Assembly (NCBI RefSeq): GCF_902459555.1
Contig: NZ_CABPSM010000013.1
Span: 93,275 to 157,274 of the forward strand
Origin: Pandoraea horticolens
GTDB taxonomy: Bacteria; Pseudomonadota; Gammaproteobacteria; Burkholderiales; Burkholderiaceae
DNA: 64,000 bases
Direction of reading: 5' to 3'
Shown: one piece after another, positions 18,464 through 27,144 of the stretch
How positions within the stretch are numbered: position 1 is the first letter of the stretch
Layout of the letters: the number at the start of each line of letters is the position of its first letter
Translations under genes and position numbers: made by a program
Notes under the pieces: model-generated
The model's input: only the letters and a program-made list of their open reading frames with translations
Databases searched by the model: none
What the model was told of the DNA's origin: nothing

Positions 18464-19987
18464 TCAAGGCTCAACGCGTTGAGCCGACATCTTGGTGCTC
18501 ACTCCGAAGGCGATCCGACTGAGCAGTGCCAAAAGCCAGGCGCCAGCCATGCCGTAGAGCATCACCCACTCGAAACCGCAGACGAGCGCTGCGTGTGCCA
18601 TTGCAAGATCCGTGCTGGTTGTGAACCCTGCAAATTCACCGGCCGCAACCTGCTCAGCGAGCCGCTGCGAGGTTGCGGCATCCCATCCCTCCGGCAATGC
18701 CCGAGCGAGCCTGCTGTGAACACCTTCAAGAAGCAGGAATCCCATGACGGCGATGTTGATCGCGAGGCTGATCAGTCGTGCGCTCATGTCGATACCGGAT
18801 GCCATGCCCGCACGATTCGGCGAAACGGCTCCCGTCGCCGTGTTCGTGGCCGGCGTATTCGTTAGACCAAGGCCGGTGCCGCACAGGACGCACCCTGGCA
18901 GCATCGCCAGCCAGCCCGCGAGGGGAGCGCCAGTTCCGAGTTTCATCAGTAGGAAGCCAAGACCGATGGTGAACATGCCGAGCGGAATGACGCGTTTCGC
19001 GCCGTATTTCGCGGCGAGGCGTTCGGCGAGCGGCGGCACCAACAGCGTCGGCAACGTATAGCTCAGCAAGGCCAGTCCGGCGACCAGGCCGTCGTAACCC
19101 AGCACACCGTGAAAGTAGATCGGCAGATAGATCATGAACGGCCAGTAGCTGAAGTTCATTCCCATCGAGCCGAACATGGCGCCCGAGAATGCGCGAATCC
19201 GGAACACTGAAAAATCGAACGTTGGGCGCTCGGTGCGCATCTCGATAACAACGAACATGACGAAGCTGATGAGCGCTAATAGCAGCATGCCCAGCGCGGG
19301 CCGACTGCCCCAGCCAAGAGCCGCGCCTTGGGTAATGAAGTACACGAGGCAAAAGCTCGAGATCGACAGCGTGAGGATCCCGCCGATATCGAGCGTTTGC
19401 GCATGCGGATCGCGCGACTCCTGCACGCCTGATACCGTGAGCCAGAGCGCGACCATCGAGATCAGCACGTGCACGAGGAAGACCCAGGACCAATAGGTAA
19501 GCGCAACAATTGCGCCGCCAACCATCGGGCCGAAGCCAAGACCGATGCCGAAGATGATGCCCCACACACCGAACGCCCGGCTGCGCTCGCGTCCTTCTTG
19601 AAACTGGTGGGACAGGATTGCCACCTGACAGATCAGCATGGCGCCGCCGGCCACCCCTTGCAGGAAGCGGCTGACGATCAACACCGAGGTGGTCTGGGCA
19701 AGGCCGCACGCCAGCGACGTGATCGCGAACAGCACGATGCTGATTGCGTAGACGCGTTTGCGGCCGAAACGATCCGCCAGCGATCCAGTCGCCATCAGCA
19801 CGGTAGTGCAGGCCAGCGTGTAGGCATTCATGATCCATTGGAGCGCCTTGAAGTCGGCATGCAGGTCGGCGGCCAGGGTCGGCAGTACGGCAGGAACGCT
19901 GGAGATTTCCAAGCCGAACATCAGCGCGGTAAGACAGACCGCCGCGAGGGCGAATTCGTTGTTTAGGGAACGTTTCATCAGAGCCAT
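18464..19987 (-). CDS. MFS drug efflux transporter, DHA2 (EmrB/QacA)-type
   Basis: 507 residues with about 14 hydrophobic segments, the DHA2 topology. MFS motif A is seen as GSLADRFGRKRVYAISIVLF (residues 68-87), motif C-like GIIFGIGLGFGPMVGGAI is near residues 143-160, and NTPATNTATGAVSPNRAGMASG lies in the second half. It should export drugs or toxic organics using the proton gradient. It is divergent from a LysR gene, the usual arrangement for a regulator of efflux. Confidence 0.9.
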   Translation of the reverse strand: MALMKRSLNNEFALAAVCLTALMFGLEISSVPAVLPTLAADLHADFKALQWIMNAYTLACTTVLMATGSLADRFGRKRVYAISIVLFAITSLACGLAQTTSVLIVSRFLQGVAGGAMLICQVAILSHQFQEGRERSRAFGVWGIIFGIGLGFGPMVGGAIVALTYWSWVFLVHVLISMVALWLTVSGVQESRDPHAQTLDIGGILTLSISSFCLVYFITQGAALGWGSRPALGMLLLALISFVMFVVIEMRTERPTFDFSVFRIRAFSGAMFGSMGMNFSYWPFMIYLPIYFHGVLGYDGLVAGLALLSYTLPTLLVPPLAERLAAKYGAKRVIPLGMFTIGLGFLLMKLGTGAPLAGWLAMLPGCVLCGTGLGLTNTPATNTATGAVSPNRAGMASGIDMSARLISLAINIAVMGFLLLEGVHSRLARALPEGWDAATSQRLAEQVAAGEFAGFTTSTDLAMAHAALVCGFEWVMLYGMAGAWLLALLSRIAFGVSTKMSAQRVEP

Positions 19988-20123
19988 CGGGATCAGATTG
20001 ACCCACAGGGCGATAGCGGCCCTGTGAGGCGGAGCGGCGAGTGGCTGACAAGCAGCCAGCGCCGGGGGTTACAGGTACTATATCGGGAGTTAAATTCCCC
20101 ATTGCTGAAGTTTTTTCCCGGCA

Positions 20124-21050
20124 ATGAGGCTATGGAGGCCCCAATTGATTGGCAAACTCGATGGTGTCGATGTCTTCGTCCAAGTGGTCGAAGCTGGCAG
20201 CTTTACGGAGGCGGCCGAACGGCTGCATATCACGCGCTCGGCGGTCGGCAAGGTCGTGACGAGGCTTGAGGCGCGACTGGGCACGCGACTGCTTCATCGC
20301 ACGACGCGCAACCAGACGCTAACGGAGGCGGGACGGGCCTATTACGACCGATGCGTTCGGGCGCTAGCGGAGCTTCATGCTGGCGAGGCAGAACTCGAGA
20401 GCGGCGCGAGTGAGCCGCGTGGCCGGTTGCGCGTGAGCGCACCCACTGCCTTTGGTCACCGCTGCGTCGCGCCCGTGCTGTTCGCCCTGACTCGAAAGCA
20501 CCCAGAGCTACAGGTCCACATTTCGTTTTCAGATCGCGCGGTGGATCTGGTCGAGGAGGGATTCGATCTGGCCGTACGCATTGGCGATGTGGGCGGCACA
20601 GGGCGACTGGCTTCTCGTCGCATCGGTGTCCAGAACCAGAGCATCGGCGCGGCGCCCTCGTACCTTGCCCAGCACGGCGCGCCGGTGGCAGTGGAGGACT
20701 TTGCCCGGCACGTCGGTGTCACGTATGCACGTGCGGGCGCGGTGATGCCCTGGACCGTACTCGAACCGGATGGAATGGCGAAGGAGTTGCCAATTTGCGG
20801 GCAACTCAGCATGGACGACGTGCAGGCCGTCGCCGACGCGGGGTGCGACGGTTTGGGGCTCGTGCAGTTGCCCTGTTGGTTGTTGTCGCACTACGTCACC
20901 ACGGGCGAACTGGTTGCCGTGCGCGAGCGTTGCGCCGCACGGCCACTGGACATTCACGTGGTCTGGCCACGTACACCGTATCTGCCGTCGAAGACGCGGT
21001 TTGCGATTGAAGCGCTTGCCACGCAGATTCCGACCGGTCGACTCGATTGA
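20124..21050 (+). CDS. LysR-family transcriptional regulator
   Basis: 308 residues. The N-terminal winged helix is GVDVFVQVVEAGSFTEAAER through TRLLHRTTRNQTLTEAGRAYY (residues 14-75), followed by the periplasmic-binding-like effector domain with GRLRVSAPTAFGHRCVAPVL. It belongs to the large CrgA/PA0477-like subgroup often found next to efflux or reductase genes. It is divergent from the DHA2 exporter and is its likely regulator. The start at 20124 is the only ATG near the expected N-terminus. Confidence 0.9.
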   Translation: MRLWRPQLIGKLDGVDVFVQVVEAGSFTEAAERLHITRSAVGKVVTRLEARLGTRLLHRTTRNQTLTEAGRAYYDRCVRALAELHAGEAELESGASEPRGRLRVSAPTAFGHRCVAPVLFALTRKHPELQVHISFSDRAVDLVEEGFDLAVRIGDVGGTGRLASRRIGVQNQSIGAAPSYLAQHGAPVAVEDFARHVGVTYARAGAVMPWTVLEPDGMAKELPICGQLSMDDVQAVADAGCDGLGLVQLPCWLLSHYVTTGELVAVRERCAARPLDIHVVWPRTPYLPSKTRFAIEALATQIPTGRLD

Positions 21051-21082
21051 CGCAACGTGTGGGGACACAGCGGGGTGATTGA

Positions 21083-21120
21083 GAGAGGGCGTCTGCCCCT
21101 CTCCCCCGGCGAAAGCCGGC
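21083..21120 (+). terminator. Tandem GC-rich hairpins after LysR gene
   Basis: GAGAGGG pairs with CCCTCTC around a GTCT-type loop (about 21083-21103), directly followed by CCGGC-GAAA-GCCGG. They lie about 30 bp after the LysR stop and fit a transcription stop, though there is no T-run. Confidence 0.45.
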
Positions 21121-21164
21121 CGGGGCCGAACACACACGCCAGGCCGATTTTGGGTGTCACACGG

Positions 21165-21401
21165 CTAACCAACAACATTGAAGAAGGCGACCGAGGTGAC
21201 TAGGACAATGGCCGCCCAAGCCCGAAAGCTGTCGTTTGTAAACCTATCCTCCGGCACCTGAAACACAAAAATCGCGACAAGTACCGCGATCTGCATCACC
21301 AAGGCCCCGCGACAAGCAACGCGCAGGCTAAGTCGCAAACGAACGGCTAGCAATGGCCAGATTTGCCGGAGTGACGCGGCGAGCATCGTGGCGCATTTCA
21401 T
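21165..21401 (-). CDS. Small two-helix membrane protein, unknown
   Basis: 78 residues with a hydrophobic segment GALVMQIAVLVAIFVFQV (about 32-49) and a second, AWAAIVLVTSVAFFNVVG, at the C-terminus. The N-terminal third is Arg-rich. I do not recognise a family. It lies downstream of the leftward cation-efflux gene (about 78 bp), so it might be co-transcribed with it. Confidence 0.45.
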   Translation of the reverse strand: MKCATMLAASLRQIWPLLAVRLRLSLRVACRGALVMQIAVLVAIFVFQVPEDRFTNDSFRAWAAIVLVTSVAFFNVVG

Positions 21402-21478
21402 GACGTTGTCTCCGTTGGGATCTATCGCTGTGATTCAATTGTTGGAAACGCGAATAGCTCGCACGTATGGCGTGCAGA

Positions 21479-22354
21479 TCAAAGCCGCGCTGCCGGCACG
21501 GGATCCACGTGCGTCATGACGTCCAGGACTTTGGGTATCGCTTTGAGTCGGCGATGCACGGATTCTGCGATCTGGTGGCCATCTCGCACCGACAGGAATT
21601 CGTCCACTTCGATGTGAATGTCGACGAGGACAAAATCGCCCACGGTGCGCGTACGAAGATCGTGAAATCCGCGCACGCCACTCACGCCGGCAACTGCATG
21701 TTCGATTGCCAATATTTCTTCATCTGCGGCTGAGTGATCCATGAGGTCGCTCATCGCGGCCCATCCAATCTGCCCCCCCATTTGCGCGATCATTGCCGCG
21801 ACAATCAGGGAAGCGATCGGGTCTCCCAAGGGAAATCCGAATGAGTTCGCAAGAATGCCGGCCAGCACCACGAGCGACGAGGCCGCATCGGATCTTGCGT
21901 GCCACGCATTCGCAATCAGCATTTTCGAGTCGACACGCCGGCCAACCGTGAGCATGTAACGGAACAGCAGCTCCTTCGCGAGCAGCGCGAGAGCGGCAGC
22001 CCAGATAGCCGACGCGTGAACCACAGGAATGGAAGCCGGGCTGAGCAAGCGGGTCACCGCCGTCCATCCGATGCCAGCCGCAACGCCAAGCATGAGCACA
22101 CCAAGAAGCAACGAAGCTGCCGTCTCGAATCGGTAGTGGCCGTAGGGATGATTGGCGTCAGGGGCCAGCCTGCTTTGGCGGTTGGCCGCGATCACAACGA
22201 AGTCCGAAATCAGATCGGAAAGCGAGTGGATGCCGTCAGCCACAAGCGCCTGAGACCTGGCCAGTAGCCCGATGACCACTTGGGCGATCGACAAGACAAG
22301 ATTGACCCAAACGCTGACTAGCGTGCTGCGTATTGCTGCGTCATGACGATCCAT
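21479..22354 (-). CDS. Cation diffusion facilitator (CDF) metal efflux protein
   Basis: 291 residues from ATG at 22354, chosen because AAGGGA precedes it by 4 bases (a GTG at 22369 is also in frame). It has six membrane helices. Metal-site motifs are ADGIHSLSDLISD in helix 2 and HARSDAASS in helix 5, both of the H/D-xxx-D type, and a C-terminal cytoplasmic domain with FVLVDIHIEVDEFLSV. CDF pumps export Zn, Fe, Mn or similar in exchange for protons. It is divergent from cytochrome b561 across a region with a Fur-like box, suggesting that iron may be a substrate or signal. Confidence 0.9.
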   Translation of the reverse strand: MDRHDAAIRSTLVSVWVNLVLSIAQVVIGLLARSQALVADGIHSLSDLISDFVVIAANRQSRLAPDANHPYGHYRFETAASLLLGVLMLGVAAGIGWTAVTRLLSPASIPVVHASAIWAAALALLAKELLFRYMLTVGRRVDSKMLIANAWHARSDAASSLVVLAGILANSFGFPLGDPIASLIVAAMIAQMGGQIGWAAMSDLMDHSAADEEILAIEHAVAGVSGVRGFHDLRTRTVGDFVLVDIHIEVDEFLSVRDGHQIAESVHRRLKAIPKVLDVMTHVDPVPAARL

Positions 22355-22460
22355 AATTTCCCTTCGCACGGGGTTGGGTGGATAGTGGCTTTTCTCCCGG
22401 CGAAGCGAACGATATTTTAAAGTCAGGAATTTTTCAAGCGCATGATATTAAAACGTTTTT

Positions 22461-22479
22461 GATACTGATAATCGTTCCT
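22461..22479. promoter_or_regulatory. Fur-box-like sequence
   Basis: The segment GATACTGATAATCGTTCCT closely follows the 19-bp consensus GATAATGATAATCATTATC at most positions of its left and central parts. It lies in the AT-rich intergenic region between the divergent CDF efflux gene and cytochrome b561. Assignment is by eye only. Confidence 0.45.
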
Positions 22480-22578
22480 ATGCGCAATTACAAAAAAGCA
22501 AATTTCTTGAACGACCTAATTCTTCGCTAAGCTTAATAAATGCATAATTCACTATCCACTCAAACTGAAGGTTGAATA

Positions 22579-23133
22579 GTGAATAAGCGAACTTCATTCG
22601 GCGTTGTTGCCCGAGCATTTCATTGGGTCATGGTACTGTTGCTCATAGCCCAATATACGGTGGCGTGGACGATGCCGGATATCCACCGGGGAACCCTACC
22701 CATCGGCTTGGTCGGATGGCATCTGTCTATTGGGACTGCCCTGCTTGCATTGGTGTTGGCGCGATTACTGTGGCGAATGACTCACCCGGTACAGAGTGCA
22801 TCAAACACGCCACTATTGAACGCGCTTGCCGGAGCCGGGCATGCGGCGATCTACGTCTTGCTGTTTGCCGTTCCCATTATGGGCTGGATCAACGCTTCGT
22901 CGCGCGGTTATGCGGTTCAGCTGTTCGGTACCGTAACGTTGCCGTCATTATCGACAGAAGGCTCGACGCTTGGTCATGCGATGGGCGACATTCATGTCTA
23001 TGGATCGTACATTCTGCTTGGAATCGTCGGGATCCATGTTCTCGCCGCCCTGTACCACCGTTTGATTCTGCGAGACGGCGTCATGGAGCGAATGCTCCCG
23101 CTCTCCAATAAGAAGTGGCGCTCGATCGAATGA
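22579..23133 (+). CDS. Cytochrome b561 family protein
   Basis: 184 residues with four hydrophobic helices and histidines placed for heme b ligation: ARAFHWVMVLLLIAQYT (helix 1), GWHLSIGTALLALV (helix 2), GHAAIYVLLFAVPIMGW (helix 3), HVYGSYILLGIVGIHVLAALYH (helix 4). It is a diheme inner-membrane quinol:superoxide-type oxidoreductase. The gene begins with GTG (AAGG upstream). It is divergent from a metal efflux pump and near a Fur-like site. Confidence 0.88.
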   Translation: MNKRTSFGVVARAFHWVMVLLLIAQYTVAWTMPDIHRGTLPIGLVGWHLSIGTALLALVLARLLWRMTHPVQSASNTPLLNALAGAGHAAIYVLLFAVPIMGWINASSRGYAVQLFGTVTLPSLSTEGSTLGHAMGDIHVYGSYILLGIVGIHVLAALYHRLILRDGVMERMLPLSNKKWRSIE

Positions 23134-23325
23134 CGATCTGGACTTCCCCGCTCTCGATGTACTCGCAAGCGACACTCAATGCCATTGCGAGACGTTTGAA
23201 TAAATGCCCTGGGGGAGACACCATTGACCAGGACACGAATCGCCCTGATCAATGTCCGACATCCGCGCATCAGGTCCGTGTTGCACATTGAGGGGCTGCG
23301 CCACAGCGGCCCCCGATACGCAGCA

Positions 23326-23817
23326 TCAACCCGGATTTTTAGACTTGTTGTCGATTGGAATCCGAATGAAATATATGTCCCAGTCGGATTCTCCCGTCCT
23401 CGTGAAGCCATGCCGCATGTAAAAGCGAATGGAGTCACTGTCTCTGAGAGCCCCTACAGTGAGAGGTAAAGACTTTTCGTCGGCTTGCCGAAAGATCGAC
23501 GCCAGGACCAGGGCTCCTATGCCCTTTCGTTGATTGCCGGGTGTGACGTAGAGATGGTCTAGCGCTATATGGTCGGGGGCGAAAGTTATCGATACGAAGC
23601 CGACCGGCTGGCCGTCAACAATAATGAACTTGCATTGCGACGGCTCAAAACTTGAAAGGAAGCGGTCTCGAGCCCGTTGCGGATCGAACCGTCCGACTCG
23701 CTCGAGACTCTCCTGCATGGCGCTAATGCGAATCCGCACCAATGTCTCGGCATCGGAGTCCTTGGTGGGAGCAAATGTCAATCGCATGGGTTGCACTCTC
23801 CTTGTTGCCGAAGGCAA
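23326..23817 (-). CDS. GNAT-family N-acetyltransferase
   Basis: 163 residues of the Gcn5 fold. The acetyl-CoA loop motif is LYVTPGNQRKGIGALVLAS (the Q/RxxGxG/A pattern) near residues 92-110, and FYMRHGFTRTGE is the family's C-terminal 'FY...GF' motif. The substrate is unknown. An ATG 30 bp inside the ORF (MRLTFAPTKDSDAETL) is an alternative, more typical start. Confidence 0.85.
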   Translation of the reverse strand: MPSATRRVQPMRLTFAPTKDSDAETLVRIRISAMQESLERVGRFDPQRARDRFLSSFEPSQCKFIIVDGQPVGFVSITFAPDHIALDHLYVTPGNQRKGIGALVLASIFRQADEKSLPLTVGALRDSDSIRFYMRHGFTRTGESDWDIYFIRIPIDNKSKNPG

Positions 23818-23972
23818 TTTCTCGATGTAAGTCCGAGCCAGTCTATCTCAATGATGGCGTGGGACTTTTTCTAACGGGTAGTCAGGTGTTGCGCGTAAAA
23901 AGCGCCATTGCCCAGACAACCGCATTATGTACTACGGTTCGCCTGCCGCCTCCATGCCCCTTTATGCGCCCA

Positions 23973-24704
23973 TCACCAAAATACTCGGAAGTAGCCCCGC
24001 GGCATTAGAAGGCGCTCCGCGGTTGACGCAGCCTGCTGGCCGCCTGCATCGGCCCCACTTGCCCCACCAGAACCACCAGGACGGCCAACGACGATTCCGC
24101 CTGATGGCGCCCCACCTGTGGACTGGCTCTGCCCATCGCCATGCCGCGCTTCACTCAGCCGGGTCGCAACCTCTCGGGCTTCTTCAGCGAACGCCCACAG
24201 CCGGGCGGCAAGGTCGGGCGCTTTCAACCCGGCAATCAGGATGACCCTGGAGATCTTGCCGTTGTCGGCAACCTCGACGGTGGAGGCTGCGAACTCGCGG
24301 AAGACCTTGTCCTTTGGAAGCCCCGCATTGCCCTTTGTCAGCTTGCCCCGATGCGCCACGAAGATGTCGCCTCGGCCATCCTTGACAAAGGCACCGGCCG
24401 TACGCCGGTTATAAGTGCCAGCCGGAAAGTTCAACTGGACAGCTATCTCGATCCGCTTCGTACTTCCCGGTTCTGCGCGAAGCACGAGGTTAAGGCGTTT
24501 GTCCGGCGCGACGTGCGGCGACCAAGCCCGGACACTGGTGCCAGCGCGCGCCTCGAAGTACACCGTGCCGGTGTGGTGACCGGCTGGGTAGGTTATCTCG
24601 CGGCTCTCTTCGTATTGGAGGGTCGCACGCAATTGCTTCGCAAGTTGCTCGTTCAGTCGCGAGATGTCCGCGATGTCTGTGACCACCTCGAAAGCTTCAT
24701 CCAC
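23973..24704 (-). CDS. Conserved-looking protein of unknown function, Gly/Ser-rich tail
   Basis: 243 residues. The first 190 look folded, with a beta-rich section (GTVYFEARAGTSVRAWSPHV, KRIEIAVQLNFPAGTYNRRT, GRGDIFVAHRGKLTKG) and then a helix (DLAARLWAFAEEAREVATRL). The last 50 residues are low-complexity Gly/Ser/Ala with a short LLMPRGYFRVFW end. The tail looks like a linker that once led to another domain, so the gene may be truncated. I do not recognise the family. Confidence 0.55.
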   Translation of the reverse strand: MDEAFEVVTDIADISRLNEQLAKQLRATLQYEESREITYPAGHHTGTVYFEARAGTSVRAWSPHVAPDKRLNLVLRAEPGSTKRIEIAVQLNFPAGTYNRRTAGAFVKDGRGDIFVAHRGKLTKGNAGLPKDKVFREFAASTVEVADNGKISRVILIAGLKAPDLAARLWAFAEEAREVATRLSEARHGDGQSQSTGGAPSGGIVVGRPGGSGGASGADAGGQQAASTAERLLMPRGYFRVFW

Positions 24705-24954
24705 TGCTATCTCCCTGCTACCTCAGTTTGCTAAGCATCCGTTCTGGCTGGGCGCGGTCCGAGCCCCCCCCACAAAGATCGAGAACTTGCGGTTGAACAA
24801 CCGCTTCCGGGTCGCGAATTCCCCGCTACGTAGGGCTGCAACGGGTCGCAAGCCACCGCTTGGGAACGGCGGCAACCGGCGGTGGATTCAACCAGTCGAC
24901 ACCGTGATCCGGTTCGTCGACAATTGCACCGTCGCCTGCGTTCGCAGGCCACCG

Positions 24955-25572
24955 ATGGATACGTCAATGCCGATCACGGAAATGCTGCATCCGCCATATG
25001 GGACCATCATTGTGCTCAACGGTCCGAGCAGTGCCGGCAAAAGCACCCTGTCCAAGTATTTGTGTGAGAACTTGGCTGAACATCATTTGCACATCGAGCT
25101 GGACGCGTTCCGAAACATGGAGCCGGCTAACTATTGGGATGTCGAGAAGCAGATGACACAGGTTCGCGTGGCCGCGCTATGCCGAGCCATCAATGCCACG
25201 GCCGCGACCTTTTCCAGGCACGGCCAGGCCGTGATCGTCGATCACGTCCTTTCATCCGATGCGTGGCACTACATGCTTGAGGACTTGATCGGTCTCCCGG
25301 TTCTCACAGTCGGCGTCTTTTGTTCGCTCGACATATTGACCGAGCGCGAGCTTACGCGTGGCGATCGCAAGATCGGACTGGCCAAGTCTCAATTCGATTC
25401 GATTCACGCTAACCGGCACTATGATTACGTCGTGGACACGTCGTCTTCGAGCGCACTCGATTGCGCCCAGTCCGTACTGGAATGGTTACAACGCCGACCG
25501 ACTCCCACTGCATTCGCAAAGATGCACCCGCAATTTTCCGACAACGCAAACTTGACGAAAACTGGCCAATAG
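24955..25572 (+). CDS. P-loop phosphotransferase, chloramphenicol phosphotransferase-like
   Basis: About 205 residues from the ATG at 24955 (a second ATG at 24967 is equally possible). The P-loop GPSSAGKST is near the N-terminus, followed by HIELDAFRNM, a VIVDHVLSSDAWHYML segment with the Asp expected in CPT-like kinases, CSLDILTERELTRGDRKIGLAKSQFD, and HANRHYDYVVDTSS. This pattern matches the CPT family of small-molecule 3'-O-phosphotransferases/AAA_33 kinases. The substrate is unknown; antibiotic inactivation is not implied by sequence alone. Confidence 0.75.
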   Translation: MDTSMPITEMLHPPYGTIIVLNGPSSAGKSTLSKYLCENLAEHHLHIELDAFRNMEPANYWDVEKQMTQVRVAALCRAINATAATFSRHGQAVIVDHVLSSDAWHYMLEDLIGLPVLTVGVFCSLDILTERELTRGDRKIGLAKSQFDSIHANRHYDYVVDTSSSSALDCAQSVLEWLQRRPTPTAFAKMHPQFSDNANLTKTGQ

Positions 25573-25620
25573 TTGCTGGTGGTGGCTGGTCCCCCTTCCT
25601 TATGTCCGAACCTCGCAGCG

Positions 25621-26070
25621 TCACCTAACCGTGTAGCCACGCCCCTCCATACATGCCCCGTACGCTCGCCAGTACGCATCCATCTGCGACATCTTGGCGT
25701 TTTGCGCCATCTGGGTTTCTGCGGCATAGCGGCCACGCGCTCGCGCGCCGCCGGCAACGGCACCCACGGTTGCCCCGACCGCCGCAGCGTGCCCCACGTC
25801 GTTGTGGCCGAGTTCACCAACAACAGCGCCCGCCGCCGCCCCACGAGCAGCCCCCCTTACGTGGCCGCCCACAGGTGCGGGCGCAGGAGCCGCCTGAGCC
25901 GCGACCACTGCCGGATCGATGCCGGTGTTCTGCTTGGCCCATCCGTAGCATGCACCATCGTCGCTCGCCTGCCGCTCAGGACTCTGACCGTGGCCTGGAT
26001 AGACGGAGGGCTTCTGGCCGAATGCGGAGGCCGCGAGCGTCAGACCCAACGCGAATATCACAAATCTCAT
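25621..26070 (-). CDS. Secreted glycine-zipper (YMGG-like) protein
   Basis: 149 residues. A signal peptide (MRFVIFALGLTLAASAFGQK) precedes ACYGWAKQNTGIDP and a glycine-zipper stretch GAARGAAAGAVVGELGHNDV...GATVGAVAGGARARGRY, then a short C-terminal YGACMEGRGYTVR with a cysteine that could pair with Cys41. Such proteins sit in the cell envelope; no biochemical role is known. It lies 15 bp after the outer-membrane channel gene on the same strand, so the two are likely one unit. Confidence 0.75.
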   Translation of the reverse strand: MRFVIFALGLTLAASAFGQKPSVYPGHGQSPERQASDDGACYGWAKQNTGIDPAVVAAQAAPAPAPVGGHVRGAARGAAAGAVVGELGHNDVGHAAAVGATVGAVAGGARARGRYAAETQMAQNAKMSQMDAYWRAYGACMEGRGYTVR

Positions 26071-26085
26071 GAGAATTTCCTGTTG

Positions 26086-27105
26086 CTAGAAGATGAGAGT
26101 GCCCGTTGCCATGAACGTCTGCGTGCTCTTGAAGCGGTTAGTACTCGAAACGGTCGGCACCCAGCGAGCCGAGAACGAGAGCGGTAGCTTGCCGTCGATC
26201 TTCGTGTCGTAGGTCACGATCGGCCCAAGTGCCACGTCCTGACCACGAAAGCCACCCAGGCGATCGGCAGTGGAACCGGTGTCGTTGCCAAGCTGCTGTG
26301 TCGTGCCCACGACAAGGCCGACGCCGAGACCATTCGAGAACTTCTTCATTCCCATCACGTCGAGCGTGAACAATGGCGCGTTTTGATAACCGGTGGCGTT
26401 ATTGCGCGTATAGAACTGCACGCCGGCCACCACGTCGAATTCCAGCCCATATGACGGCACTAACTTCGTATAGGCCACCTGCGGAATGAAGGTCCAATTG
26501 TTCAGGCCCGTATTGGCCAGCGCGTTCGAGTCATAGCGCCCGGTCGGCGCCCAGACGTTGAGCGAGAGCGCAATATGATCGGTCTGCGAGAAATGGTAGC
26601 CAGCGATGATCGGCGCGAAGCTGATATCGAACAGGTTGGACGCACGCTGCGAGGCAGCCGCGTTGCGTCCGCCCACACCGAGCGATGCCGTGACACTGGT
26701 CCACATATAAGGCAACGTGAAACTCGATGCGAAATTCCATGCCCCCGTGCCCGTGTCCCAGGTCTTCATGAGCGTGGCAAGCGTGAGGGCAATCTGCCCA
26801 TCCAGCCCGAGCGAAGTCTTGCCTGCCACCGGTACCTGCCGGTTTCCGCCGATGCTCCCGTCGAAATAGATCTGTGAGAGATTCGCGATCCAGATCGGCT
26901 GGGGCGACACAATCCCGATGCTGGGCTGCACGGCAGTGCCCGTGATCGGGCGGCCCAGCGCGCCCTCGGTGGCGTGAGCGTGAGTAGCGGCGCCCAACAT
27001 GGACACCGCGGCGCCGAGCGCGAAAGCCGGCCGCCTGAGCGAGGCCGCCTTTGGTGAAATCCGGCGAAACAAACGTTGTGGCATCACGAGAAAGTCCTCA
27101 TGCAT
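26086..27105 (-). CDS. Outer membrane channel of the MetA-pathway phenol degradation/SphA-like family
   Basis: About 339 residues from the ATG at 27105 (in-frame ATGs also at 27144 and 27084). A signal-like segment FALGAAVSMLGAATHAHATEG is followed by a beta-barrel pattern: SLGLDGQIALTLATLMKTWD, SSFTLPYMWTSVTASLG, ISFAPIIAGYHFSQTDHIAL, WAPTGRYDSNALANTGLNNW and the C-terminal strand TFMATGTLIF. This is the Phenol_MetA_deg-type transporter family, linked to uptake of aromatic compounds. No degradation genes are next to it, so the substrate is unknown. It precedes a glycine-zipper protein gene. Confidence 0.8.
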   Translation of the reverse strand: MHEDFLVMPQRLFRRISPKAASLRRPAFALGAAVSMLGAATHAHATEGALGRPITGTAVQPSIGIVSPQPIWIANLSQIYFDGSIGGNRQVPVAGKTSLGLDGQIALTLATLMKTWDTGTGAWNFASSFTLPYMWTSVTASLGVGGRNAAASQRASNLFDISFAPIIAGYHFSQTDHIALSLNVWAPTGRYDSNALANTGLNNWTFIPQVAYTKLVPSYGLEFDVVAGVQFYTRNNATGYQNAPLFTLDVMGMKKFSNGLGVGLVVGTTQQLGNDTGSTADRLGGFRGQDVALGPIVTYDTKIDGKLPLSFSARWVPTVSSTNRFKSTQTFMATGTLIF

Positions 27106-27144
27106 CAAGGCCTGGCGTTTGCCTGGCGTTGGTCGAAAAGTCAT

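Noticed and set aside
18726..20102. A 458-codon minus-strand frame over the MFS gene
   Set aside because: It overlaps the clear DHA2 transporter in another frame and is Arg/His-rich with no motif.
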